Assembly (NCBI GenBank): GCA_033030425.1
Contig: JAUFSD010000013.1
Coordinates: 1,178,001 to 1,242,000 of the forward strand
From: Verpa conica
Taxonomy: Eukaryota > Ascomycota > Pezizomycetes > Pezizales > Morchellaceae
DNA: 64,000 nt
Direction: 5' to 3'
Positions 23,961 to 34,640 of the stretch are shown here, piece by piece. Under the pieces are notes generated by a model. The model was not told where the DNA came from, made no database searches, and worked only from the letters and a program-made list of their open reading frames with translations. The first letter of the stretch is position 1. Each line of letters begins with the position of its first letter. Position numbers and translations under genes: made by a program.

Positions 23961-25906
23961 ATGAATTCAGCCCGAGCCCAGAGACCCCCGCTAGGGGTAT
24001 TGACGGGTGGAGGACGCCACTTCCTCGAACTTCCCGATGAACTCCTTGTCCAGGTCGTTTCTTGTCAGAGTTCCTCATTCTCCAATTCCTCTCCCCACTG
24101 CTGATAAATCTCTCCTAGATCTTCCTCCACGCTCGGCAATCTCTCTCCATTCGACCTGCCAACGTCTTCGGGGTCTCACTCGGCAAGATCCTGCGTTATG
24201 GCGGTCTCTGTGCGCTTATCAAGAGGCTGTTGAGATTCACCCCGCTTTGGTGACTCCCACGCCACCTCCAAGTCCCCCTGGTGTTACAACTACAGTCCGA
24301 AATCCTATTCCTACTGTCGCTGCGGCATGGCCCGCTCCTGGAATTAGAGATGCAGAGAAAATCGACTGGTACAATGAATATAAATTTCGCTATGCCCCGC
24401 TGAAGATGCGATGGCTCTATGCAGGTGGGGATAAGCCGGATGCGGAAGTGGGACTGGAAGATGAGGTTAAGGGGATCGGCTTGTTTTCCTCTACGGGTGC
24501 TACAAGTGGGAATGATATGCTACTATCAAGTCTTTCAGATGGAAGTATTTGCATATGGTCGCTGAAGGACACCGCCTCTGGGAGAGGGAGAAAGGCCGTT
24601 GCAAGGTCGAGACCGGGGCTGGTCTTTAGCGATCACGGGGATGAGAAATGGCAGGGGAGAAGGAAAGCGAGGGAGGCAGAAATAGTGGATGGTATGAGTG
24701 TAGATGGTGCGACCGGGAGAGTATGGGTCGCTGGGGAGGAAGGGCTGATTGAGATTGTGGGTTATCTAGAGTTATATTTTGGGGAGCACGTAACTAATTG
24801 GTGTTTAGGATCTGAATACACTCCAAAAAGTATCTACACACCGCTTTCCATTTTCTATCACAACACTCTCCCAAACATCCCATCCTCATCCTCTCACAGT
24901 CGGTACCACATTAACTCTCCATCTCCACGATCCACGTGTTGCCGTCCCCGCCTCAACTGTTACCTTCAGCCCTGGTGGTACAGAGGACGAACGTGTTCAG
25001 CCTATGCACATCATTCCACAGCCCCTCCTCCCACCACACCCATTTCGCAAAAACTACCACCTTCACGCAACCCTCTTCCAGCCAGGACCATTAAGTATAA
25101 TCCACAGTGACCCTCTAACCGGTGGGAGCAGCGGTGACGGAGAAATCTATGTTGCTGGAAGATTTCCTAGTATTCTTTGTTACTCCCGCCGCATGTGGCC
25201 AAAGCTTCGTGGAACCGTTCACTCCGGCGGCCGACTCTGTGCACTCGCCAATATACCATATTCAAACCCTGCGGTTTTCCCACCTTCCATTTCCACACCA
25301 GAGCCGAAAATCGAAGCTACTGATGGGGGTGGGCGTGCACAAACAACTCTCTTAGCAGCCGGGGAATACAATGGCCGCGGAACCCTCGAGGTCTACCCTC
25401 TTCCATCTACACCAACCTCCTTCCCTGGCACTAGGGTCCCCGCTGCTACAAATGCAATCAGAAACCGCCAGACGGCATCGCGGTCTAAAGTTCTGACTGT
25501 CGCCTCACACGGTGCACGTATTGTTACGGGGGATGCAGATGGTCTTGTAAAGTGGGTTGAGCGTGACGGAAGGAAGCTGGTCCGCGAATATCGTGTAAAG
25601 CCTCCTGGTAGGAGAAGGAAGAGTAGTGGGTTGTGGGGGGCTGAAGATACAACCACCGGGAACCTAAATCAAGACGGAGGGGAGGTTGTAAGAAAGGTGG
25701 CTGTCGCAAAAAGGGGCGGTGAAGAGTTAGTGGTATGGGCCGGTGATCGGGTGGGAGTGTTAGGCACCTTTGGAGCCAAGGAGCCTGATGGTAAAGTGGA
25801 AGAAGATAAAGAGGATGTGGAGGAGATTTATTTGGGAAGGATGAGGAAGTTACTAGAGAAGCAAGCGGAGGAGGTGAGGATTATGGCGGGATTAGGCGGA
25901 TTTTGA
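23961..25906 (+). CDS. F-box protein with probable beta-propeller-like C-terminal region
   Basis: Three exons: 23961-24063, 24119-24756 and 24809-25906, giving 612 aa. Intron 1 (55 nt, GTCAGA..CTAG) lies inside the F-box and restores LPDELLVQVVSYLPPR and then SAISLHSTCQRLRGL. Intron 2 (52 nt, GTGGGT..TTAG, branch CTAAT) joins GLIEI to DLNTLQKVS. The F-box covers residues of about 24-65, so the protein probably links Skp1-Cullin1 ligases to a substrate. Downstream, segments such as LLSSLSDGSICIWSLKD and GMSVDGATGRVWVAGEEG resemble divergent WD40 blades; later ones (GEIYVAGRFPSILCYSRR, TGDADGLVKWVERDG) fit a propeller-like substrate receptor. The C-terminus is charged. The F-box call is strong, the propeller call moderate, and the substrate is unknown. 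Confidence 0.85.
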
Positions 25907-26444
25907 GTTTGAGTTTTTTTTGTGCGTTAAGCTGGGGGAACGACGTTTGGATTTTATGAATTACTGCTTTTTCACTTGGTGCTATGAGTTATTGATTATG
26001 AGTGGGTTGGCTCTAGTTGTAGGTTTAAAGCTCTTTTCCTTTGGTAGGCTGTCTTTCATGACTTCACCTACTGAAAATTATTAGGGAAGGACTATGTTAC
26101 GCATTTTATGGGTTTTGAGCTTTGGGATTTTTATTCGTTTTCACTCCCAGTTTTGATGTTTGGCTTTTGTATTTGGGGTTTCTGTTGGTTGGGTTGGGAT
26201 ATGACTTAGGAGTTTTGTAACATTGTAAAAGATGTATGAGGAATGGCTATAAAGGCGATAGACTACATATATGTTACGAATAATACTTTCGAAAAATGGG
26301 AGCCCCTACTAACGATACCTTAGAATAAGCCATATTGTAGCTACCCCTAATATCTCCACCATATACTTCACCGACCTCTGTAAACCAGGACTTATATAGT
26401 ATACAGTAGCTTGAAGAGTGCATATCTCAGGCAGCGTGACAGGC
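25907..26444. other. 3' flank of F-box gene, upstream of tRNA
   Basis: T-rich downstream flank; no gene is visible. Confidence 0.4.
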
Positions 26445-26517
26445 GGCCGCGTGGCCTAATGGTTAAGGCGTTGGTTTTCGGCACCAAAGATTGGGGGTTC
26501 GAGTCCTCTCGCGGTCG
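26445..26517 (+). tRNA. tRNA-Arg(UCG)
   Basis: Full cloverleaf of 73 nt without intron. The acceptor stem is GGCCGCG/CGCGGTC, the D arm is GCCTAATGGTTAAGGC (A and B box typical), the anticodon stem is TTGGT/ACCAA around loop TTTCGGC, and the T arm has TTCGAGT. The anticodon TCG reads CGA arginine codons. The T stem has two G-T pairs but closes. Confidence 0.9.
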
Positions 26518-26831
26518 ACAGAAGGCTTCACTTTTGCCATTATGGGGAACAGGGGAGTCGGTATGGTATGAACTGCGAGTTGGGATTTCTAGATTTTGGA
26601 AGGGGTGTTTGGAAAAGGGGTTTGGACGATTTTTCTTGTGGACTATGTTCTGCCAAGGCGAGATTGTTGGATATTGTATAGGCTACATTTATATTATTGT
26701 ATGTGACTGTAGGCTGCTTTTGGTAGTGGTTTTTGCCCTTTTTGGGGATGGCTTGCTAGGTGTCTAGGACTACTACTTGTGAGAATATTGCGAGTGAGAA
26801 CTTGTGATTTCTTTGATAAGTATTATTACGC

Positions 26832-26854
26832 ATGAATGAATGGATTAATCATAA
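26832..26854 (-). repeat. Short ATTC-tailed interspersed repeat, copy with flanking duplication
   Basis: Minus-oriented core ATGATTAATCCATTCATTCA type. Flanks ATAAGTATTATTACGC (26816-26831) and ATAAGTATTATCACGC (26855-26870) match at 15 of 16 bases. Confidence 0.6.
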
Positions 26855-27360
26855 ATAAGTATTATCACGCTAGTGCTAGCGCAGGGTTAAATCCCCGAAA
26901 CGTATTTAGGGAAGGGATAAACTAAATATTAACGCAAGCTGACGTAATAATAGAGGTACAATTTTAAACAGTGTTCCTAATAGGGTAGTCCGTCCGTTCT
27001 AAGGCTGAGACTGGACGCCCTATAACTCTGTAGTCTGTCCTGCCCTGTGTTAAAAATGCCCTAGGGCCCAATGCATGAGGACCGGGGACTATATGGGGCC
27101 GCCAAGATAACAGGGTTAGGGTTGTATTTTTGTTTTAAGACTAATATTGGGCTTCATTGATGCCTTATTTCTTGTAGAAATTACCTATTTTGTTTTGAAA
27201 AGTATAACAAAGGCATGGTTGATAGGGCCCTATGGTCACTGTAGTCCGGGATAATCTCGCCCCGGACGGGCTATAATCCGCAGGTCGTCCCGTCCTGAGG
27301 TCGCGGCGGGGTCCCGGACGGCTGGGAATACCGGACCGTACAAATATATATATAGTATAT

Positions 27361-27473
27361 ACACTTGCCTTATAAGAATATGGACGGGCCTATACTATAT
27401 ATACCCCCCTCGGGGGATTATTCTTATATGAAATGCCAAGTGCACATAAAATGTACCATTATAAGGCGAGTGT
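27361..27473. repeat. Inverted repeat arms, possible degenerate element
   Basis: Arms of 15 bp at 27361-27375 and 27459-27473 pair at 14 of 15 positions. No clear target duplication, so this may be a hairpin or an eroded MITE. Confidence 0.35.
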
Positions 27474-28027
27474 TTTTATAGCCCGGATACTTATGTGAGT
27501 GAGGTTTCGGTGGGCAGGGATATTTTTCTCCGGGGCTGGCTGGAGAGCTTTAAGTGAATAGAAAGAGTTCTTAAACCTACTTCCGATAAAGCCAAGAGGG
27601 GTCATTGAGCTGATATCAAGAGGCCGGCAGGCTAGACCTAGCCTAGCCTAGGGTTTAGGCTCAGCCAAACATATATCTTTCTGCCTACCATATGTACTTT
27701 TTCTTTTACTCTCCAGAAATATCTTTTTGAAGCCATGATATCTATTTTAGAGAACTTTTATCTCATAAGGACTAACACCGAACCCGATTCTGGAGATTGG
27801 TGATAACTACATGTATTGGCATACGGAATTTCAGAGTAACTTGACTAAAGACTGCATGAGGTACAGGTCTTGGCACCGAGACCAATAAAGGCTGGGAACG
27901 AGAGAGATAACACTTATTGCTAATACTCGTCCTACGAACTCTTAACTGGAATGGGTCTCTTGATTGGATAGAAAAGTAATATTAAAATTTTAACCCCGCC
28001 CAACTCAACCGAGCCTGATTACCATTG

Positions 28028-28054
28028 AATGAATGAATTAATTATAAGTACATG
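28028..28054 (-). repeat. Short ATTC-tailed interspersed repeat, best-preserved copy
   Basis: A 27-bp insert sits between two perfect 15-bp copies of GCCTGATTACCATTG (28013-28027 and 28055-28069). Read on the minus strand it is CATGTACTTATAATTAATTC followed by ATTCATT. Confidence 0.7.
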
Positions 28055-28489
28055 GCCTGATTACCATTGTTGCTGTAGTATGTAACCGCCCTAAATACAT
28101 GTATTGGGGACCCTAGCTGTAATAGTTATTGGTTTTGGGGCGGAATTTGGCAATTTGTACAATGTAAAAGAATTTTTTTAGAATGACAACTAATGTGGGA
28201 TATTGGTATGCCAACTGCATATGTAGACTCTTGAGATATAGGGAGTAGGGTCTATATAAGGAAGACTTGGTTTTATTAGCTTTAGAGCCCGATTTTTAAC
28301 ATCTATGGCAGCCTCCTGCTAAATAAAACGCCAAGATTCGCTGAAACCACGTCAGATCACTTATTGTCGGTTACTGTACAAAAATCTTTACCACCCATAA
28401 GAGTATGGTTGTGTTTTAAATATAAGCCTGGTGTTTGGTTTATTTATCTCCTATTTGCCTCACGGAAATTTTGCATGATACTAAGTGTA

Positions 28490-28641
28490 CAGCCTCCGGT
28501 AGAAAAGATCGAGAAAAGTAAACCTTTAGATTCGGGGCCTTGATTGGCCTTTCGCGTTCCCGGCGGAGATTCTAGCAATATTATTGGCCCAAGAACCCTT
28601 GTCGGCTACCCTTGTTTCTCGATCTTTTCTACCAGAGGCTG
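28490..28641. mobile_element. 152-bp MITE with TA target site
   Basis: Inverted ends begin CAGCCTCCGGTAGAAAAGAT on the left and read CAGCCTCTGGTAGAAAAGAT from the right, matching over about 26 bases with one mismatch. Each end is flanked by TA. The size, TA duplication and CAG ends suggest a non-autonomous Tc1/mariner- or pogo-type element. No coding sequence inside. Confidence 0.7.
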
Positions 28642-28643
28642 TA

Positions 28644-29646
28644 GTTGTGCGGGGAGAGTTTGTTTTGGCGGTTTTTGTTGCCGACGATTATTTACATTGT
28701 GGCGCACACTACTATCTGAGGCTAATAATGCCATAGCTACATGACACCTGTTTTTCCTGTGGCGCCTTATAGACCACATACATGTATCTCTCTCTATAGT
28801 CTAATACATCATTGATTTGTTCCCCTTGTCAAAACCAGTAGCTTTTAGCACATTGGGCAGACTTAGTTTCTCAGAAACGAAGCAGCATACGAGCTGTTAT
28901 CTAGAACACTGAATATAAGGCGCTTATACCTCTCTTCCCCCACTGTGGCTGTTACCACAATAACGGAAAAATAATAACTACAGGGGGACGGCGGCTGCCT
29001 GAAACATTCCTTTCTTTTCGGCATCCGTGCATATGCATCTTCGTATCAAGGATCATTTGTACGTCTTCGTTTCTGCAAGGCTGGAAGCATTTGCTCTACT
29101 ATATCATGAAAACCACGCCTGTGATTGGTGGTTGTCGCAGCCATCGACTTCGTGCGCAGTCAATCGAACACCCCCGAGCTCAAAGTTTTTACTCTCGACG
29201 TCTTCTGGCTGCATGAAAATGGCGCGACTAGGGGTGCTTCTAGAGATGATTTCGAGAAACGTGTGCGGTCAGCTGTTACATTCATCGTGTTGTATAGCGG
29301 CCAACAGCTGTGACTGGGACACCCTTGATCTCGAGAATCTTCGAGCAACTGATTTTCAACTACCACGTCTAAGTGCATTTACTTCGTCATATTCTAAATG
29401 AAAGCCAAGGTCAACCTATCTTGTTAGTGGAAGAAAACTGTTAGCACTTTCAAACGAGCGTCGCGTACTATGTTAACAACGTGTTAATCTGAATCACTGC
29501 CATGGTTACACTACATGTGGTGTTGATGGTGGTCCTTTATGTAGTTCTATTAGAGATAGAATTATTGTTATCTACTTCCCGCCCACAGTTAATTGAGCGA
29601 AAACTAGTTTTCCAGTACACCAGGCAACCTCCCCACGCAAACCAAT
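28644..29646. other. Upstream region of the caspase-like gene
   Basis: No convincing gene. An open frame at 29027-29401 has no recognisable features. This probably includes the promoter of the C14 gene. Confidence 0.4.
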
Positions 29647-31861
29647 ATGTCAAACCTAAAATCAATCACTCAGCAACATCAAAAATGGTTGGTGTTGATC
29701 GGTATAGACTTCTATATGCCAGGAGGCGACAGACATGACGCAAATGGTAGTTCTCTCAATTTTGGAAACTTGAATGGCTGCGTGCGGGATATCCATCAAG
29801 TCCGAGAATATTTCGAAACACAACTCAAAGTCGACCCATCCTATATTCTAACACTCACCTCCACCAAAGCCGACGATGGAGATAAATCACCACGGGAAGA
29901 ACCGGGATATTGGCCAACGTACGACAATATAGTTAATCTTCTAGAGAGAGTAACCAAGGAAGCAAAGACGGGTGATCTAGTGTACATCCATTATTCTGGG
30001 CATGGTGCGCGGGTGAAGACGTCCTATCCGACCCTGAAAGGTCCTGGGGGTTATGATGAAGCCATAGCTCCTCTCGATATTGCATGTGGTGGACAATACT
30101 TACTCGACATTGAGCTGGCAATTCTTCTTGACGCAATGGTGAAAAAGGGATTGATCTTAACCGTCGTACTCGACTGTTGCCACTCCGGCAGCGCCACGCG
30201 GGATGGTAAAACGGCCGTTGCCCGGGGTATTGACCGAGCCGATGAGACAGTGAGCCGTGGCGAGAGGCGACGATTTGTACAAGTGCCTCAAAATTTTATG
30301 GAGTCGCTCAAGAGGACCTATCGCAGTATCGACCGAGTGTTTTGGCTGGATCCACAAGGGTACGAATTGATCGCCGCATGTCGCCTTCACGAGAAAGCCC
30401 ACGAAGACTTGATTGAGGGGAAATGGCACGGGGTCCTGACGTATCATTTGTTGTTGTTGCTCAAGTCCGGGGGTCTCAATCTCACACACGGTATGCTGTA
30501 TCGAAGACTCCAGGTACAGATAACGCAAGATTGGAACGAGTTACAAATACCTATTTTTGCAGGAAACAGTAATCGGTACTTCTTCGGTAGTGAAGAAGCA
30601 GAGCCTGTTCAAATTTATGCCGTTAAAAAGGTCAGCGGAAACAACATCACATTAGACGGGGGTAAAGCGCATGGAATAATGGATGGTTCGGAATATGCGA
30701 TTTATCCATGGAACGCGGATTCCTTTAATGACTCTAACAGGCAGCCAAAAGCCCGTATCTCTAAAGTTAATGAGCTAGATTCGACAGCCATATTATTCGA
30801 CTTATCACCCTCTGATGGGAAAATTGAGCCTGGCTCTCAGGCGCTGCTGTTGAAATCTTGTATCCAGAAATTAGCAGTTAGATTTCTGTCGGGAACATCT
30901 AACTCCACTGTGAAAACACAATTCGACCAACTACAGGTGGAGCTCAACCGAAATGCGCAGGAATCTCCAGTACAACTGATTTCCGATCCAGAATCTAGCG
31001 CGAGGTACCACGTCGACGTGGATATCTCCAACAATTTCATACTCCTCGATACCACTAACAAGCCTATCAGTAACTTTCCACAATCCAACGATCCAAAAAA
31101 ATTCCTCCACAGTCTAAGGCATCTGGCAAAGTACGATATGCTTCGAAACTTGAAAAATTCGTCAGAGCCAGCCAGCCTGAAGGGGAAGTATTTTTTCGGG
31201 ATAGAAGGACTTTGTATGGGCTCTACAATAACTATAGTTATTTTCCTTAGCTAATGTACTGCTTTTAAAACCAGATCCGACCACCTCCAAAGAGATGTAT
31301 CGTGTTCGGGATAAGTCAACTGTTAAGATTAAGTTTATAAACAAAACGGCAATGACACTAAACATCACTATCCTCAATTTCCAGCCATTGTGGGGCATCG
31401 AAAAAGTATTTCCCGCTGACATGGATTACGAAACCGTACTCAATGGCGAATCTGAAGAGTGTGAATTTGTTATGTCTCTACCCGAGAACTGCGGCCCCAT
31501 GTCGTCCGATCAAATCGATTGCTTCAAAGTATTCATTACCAAGGAACCAACGTCGTTCAATTCTCTAGAGCTACCAGAACTTAACCCTAACAGCACAATG
31601 TTGGAGCCTGGTTCTACAAGGGGTGAAAATGACCTCGATGCATTGTTGTCGGAGTTGGATATCGGCAACCGTAAAGGAAAGCTTGTGCGCAGCCTGAAAA
31701 AGCGGGGGGGAGTGTGGACGACATCGGAATTTGAAGTGTGCACCATTCCTGACGAGGATATTACAGATGAGAATCACAGGGCTGCTGCTGTGGAGGTCGT
31801 TATAGACGAGGATCAGAGGACCACATCTATGGAGAATATCAGTAGTAACAACGAAGAGTAA
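29647..31861 (+). CDS. Caspase-like peptidase (family C14), metacaspase type, with long C-terminal extension
   Basis: Two exons, 29647-31213 and 31275-31861, encode 717 aa. The intron (61 nt, GTATGG..CCAG, branch CTAAT) keeps the frame; a 37-nt alternative ending at 31250 is also in frame but would be unusually short. Residues of about 13-330 form the p20-like fold: WLVLIGIDFYM, then GCVRDIHQVREYF, then YIHYSGHGA with catalytic His119 and VVLDCCHSGSA with Cys178, followed by AACRLHEKAHE, which is where p10-like segments begin. The N-terminal prodomain common in metacaspases is nearly absent (12 residues). Residues 330-717 are not recognised and end in an acidic tail. Clan CD enzymes of this kind act in fungal stress and cell death; metacaspases cut after Arg/Lys. 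The gene is tail-to-tail with the candidate gasdermin-like gene, 573 bp away. Confidence 0.85.
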
Positions 31862-32434
31862 AAATCTCCCCTAACCACCATACGCAATCATGATGCTGAC
31901 ACTTCACAGCATGATCTACGGCTGCAGGGGCAATAGCCCCCAGAAAATTTTCAATCCATGGCCTCATGTGGTATTTCCCTTATGTTTTTGTGTTTTTATG
32001 CTTCTGTGTACTTTTTTGTGGTTTTAGTTCAGGATGCTTCTGCCTATCTTGCGGTACTGTTCGAGACAATGTACTGATGGAGTTATTTGTGCACTCCAAC
32101 TCTCGTTTTTAGTGCGGAAATAATGTGGCGTTTCTTCATCAGATGTGGCTCGAGTATTGATAATTATTGTAGCTGCTGGCTGAAGCTTTCAGCTTACAAC
32201 ACTCTAGGGTTAAAGGCCTAATCTATATAGTTTCTATAGGTATATATAGGGTGTATATAGTTCTCGGGGCCACGGTAGACACACTTCAGGACTAAAAAAT
32301 ATCGATTCAACCATAATTGACCGTTTATATTTTTAAATAACTACAGGGTTTGTATCGAAGATTCGAAACCCAGCTCCACTCCTCCGTGATCACATGGGTA
32401 GAATTCCCCACGTATTCTATGCAAAAAACTGTAT
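31862..32434. other. Convergent intergenic region
   Basis: Lies between the 3' ends of the caspase-like and candidate gasdermin-like genes. T-rich; no gene is visible. Confidence 0.4.
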
Positions 32435-33530
32435 TCATGACATATATAGGATTTCTTCCTCCCCAAACAAAAAGTTCTCGTAATCGTAATCATCCAAATC
32501 CTCCTCTCCAACATCATCATGCATTTGCGGTTCAACAACTTGCACACCATCTGCCTCACTCCCTCTCCCACCTAGGTAAATCTCCCACCGGTTACCATCT
32601 TGGAGTTCCGCTTTTTCAAGAACATTTTTGGAAAACAATGGGAACTCTACCCTCCGGTATTGAACAGCGAAAATCTGCACCCCAGGGACCACATATTCCC
32701 CATCCCTGCTAGACTCTGCGGTTTGTAATCCCCCCACTCCAAGATCTAGAATGGGCCCCGCGGGAAGGCTAGCCCCTGCCATTGATCCCGATAGCTTAAG
32801 ATTCGCTGAAGCTTCTCTCGATACTTTCTCCCGGACAGTGATATGCGCGTCTGTCAAAGTTTTGATACCAACGACAAGATAGACCTTCTTGCCCCTTCTG
32901 ATGGCGCGCCCCAGCCACTCACGGGCCGAATTAGACTTACACGCGCTGCTAAAATAGTTTCCGGAGTTCTTCAGCTGGTATGTCATACACACTGCAGACT
33001 TTATCTCTGTTGTTGCGCTCTCTCGAATGTTGTAGCACGTGCTAAAGAGTTTCGAAATAAATATCTTGAATCCGGTGCTCTTGGATTGTCCTACGGTGTC
33101 GTGGAAATCTTCAATTCGTAATGAAGTAACATCTTTCTCCGGAGGATGGTCTGTGTCTGGGGTGTGGAAATCTTGTTGAGGGTCCTCGATGTCGAGGACG
33201 AAGCGGCCGATCTTGACTGAGTCTTCTGGGATGAGGTAGTTGGCAATCCATGTACTTGGCATGACTTTGATACGTTTGGGATATAGAACAAGTTTGTGGG
33301 AGGTTGGGCGTAAGTTGGTGAAGTCTAAGCCGCTATTAGGGGCGAAAGGTGTAGATTTGGGAATGTGGTGAGTATGGTAGAGACAGAAAATACATAAAAT
33401 ACTGAAAGAAAAGACTGTTGATTACTTAAGGGGGAACGAATATGAAAACGGATCACCTTGGATGGACTATCTTCGTACTCAGTGGGGGTTCCTCTGAAGG
33501 ATCATCCAGTAAATGAAATGGGATACACAT
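32435..33530 (-). CDS. Candidate gasdermin-like protein (fungal, unproven)
   Basis: Two exons, 33530-33457 and 33401-32435, give 346 aa. The intron (55 nt, GTGATC..TTCAG) joins in phase with an ATG start 24 codons earlier; if it is wrong the gene would start at Met72. The order of ordered segments is SHKLVLYPKRIKV (about 60-70), WIANYLIPEDSVKIGRFVLD, then a helical stretch NSAREWLGRAIRRGKKVYLV (to 201) continuing as VGIKTLTDAHITVRE, a Gly/Ala-rich loop (230-250), and YVVPGVQIFAVQYRRVEF (261-278). An acidic tail follows (320-341). This order, with a K-R strand, a V-Y-x-V-x-x strand before a glycine-rich loop, an IP/VPG strand and a short charged C-terminal tail, resembles the N-terminal pore-forming domain of gasdermins and of small fungal gasdermin-like proteins such as RCD-1 and HET-Q1. 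No alignment could be run, so the fold is inferred. It is divergent from the TPR-CHAT peptidase gene, a pairing known for fungal gasdermin genes. Confidence 0.55.
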
Positions 33531-34640
33531 CACCTATTTTTCGTTCTCACAAGGGTACATCAGCAACTTTTGTTGGTTCTATTAGAAAGATTACTATACC
33601 TATGTAGCTACATACATGTCTGATCAGCCCCCACTCCATGCACCATTACTATTGAAGCGTGTCTCGAATCACTTGCCTTAGGCAATAGTAGCCAGTTATT
33701 GAGGGGAGGGGGAAACATGCATATATGATAATAAAAAATAAGGCTGATGTGACGGTCACATTAGCTCCGGGCAAGTGGAAATCTCCCGGGGCTTGCCGGG
33801 GAGACAGACTTGCGGGATAAGTCATAACCTATCTTTTTTTTCTAGGTTATTACATGAAGGGTTAGAGCTCTCGGTGTGGAATTTCAGGGTTATCTTTTAT
33901 TGTATGAGGTCAGTATCCTCGGTGGTTGGTGCTATCAGACCTTAAATAGATGACACCCCGCAACTTCTAGTCCTTTCTCAAGACGCAACTCACAAGTCCT
34001 AGTCTTTTTACCAACTAAATTGAGCGATTTATTCCAAAGTCAGAATATCTCTACGAATATAGGCCGGGAACGAGGCGGGTTAAGCGATAGAGTAAAGCAG
34101 CAAAATTGCACTATCGTACTCTATTGTCATGCACCTTTCGATTGGTTGCTTCCTGATTTAGCGGGGTGGTGGCCATCTCTGCGCAGCCTCGAGACTTTAC
34201 TAATCTCATATATAGCCTTAAAATCTCACAAACGGGGTAGGGGGAATCAACTCTGTCTTGGTTAGTAAAATATTCTGTTAGACCGATCAAATTGTTCTCA
34301 AGTCCACCACCTGCTCTCCTAATATATCTCTACTGTAGTTTTTACCATTACGCATTCGTTCTTATTTTGTTGAATACTCTCTTAGGTATAGGAGAGTTCG
34401 TCATTTCTCTGTGTACGGCCATTCTAAGATTTTTTTCTTTGCACCTCACTCATAGCCGTCTCATTGTGTTACCCAAAGCCCAACTAGTACCCGAGGCTAC
34501 TTTTCTAACCCAGGTACAAGCCAGTACAAGCCACCTTATCTAACGGCATACATTTAATAGGACATCAGTGAGTAACCCCCCCCCCCTACATATACACACA
34601 CTATGATTTGTGATGCTAAATTTACAAGGCCCCAGTCTTT
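33531..34640. promoter_or_regulatory. Shared divergent promoter region
   Basis: A 1.1-kb stretch between the start of the candidate gasdermin-like gene (minus) and the TPR-CHAT gene (plus). It contains no convincing gene, a C-run near 34577 and A/T-rich blocks. If the two products form a module, this is where co-regulation would be set; no specific site was recognised. Confidence 0.45.

Larger units (their letters stand above)
26518..28489. other. Gene-free repeat-bearing stretch
   Basis: No gene was found. Holds two short ATTC-tailed repeats (26832-26854 and 28028-28054) with flanking duplications, and an inverted pair ACACTTGCCTTATAA (27361-27375) and TTATAAGGCGAGTGT (27459-27473) that may be the arms of an old element. 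Two G+C-richer patches, 26980-27110 and 27230-27330, share weak direct similarity. Confidence 0.45.

Noticed and set aside
29027..29401. 124-aa plus-strand frame before the caspase-like gene
   Set aside because: No family pattern; a second frame overlaps it equally well.
31214..31250. 37-nt version of the caspase-like gene intron
   Set aside because: In frame, but shorter than every other intron here; the 61-nt version has a better branch site and the usual size.
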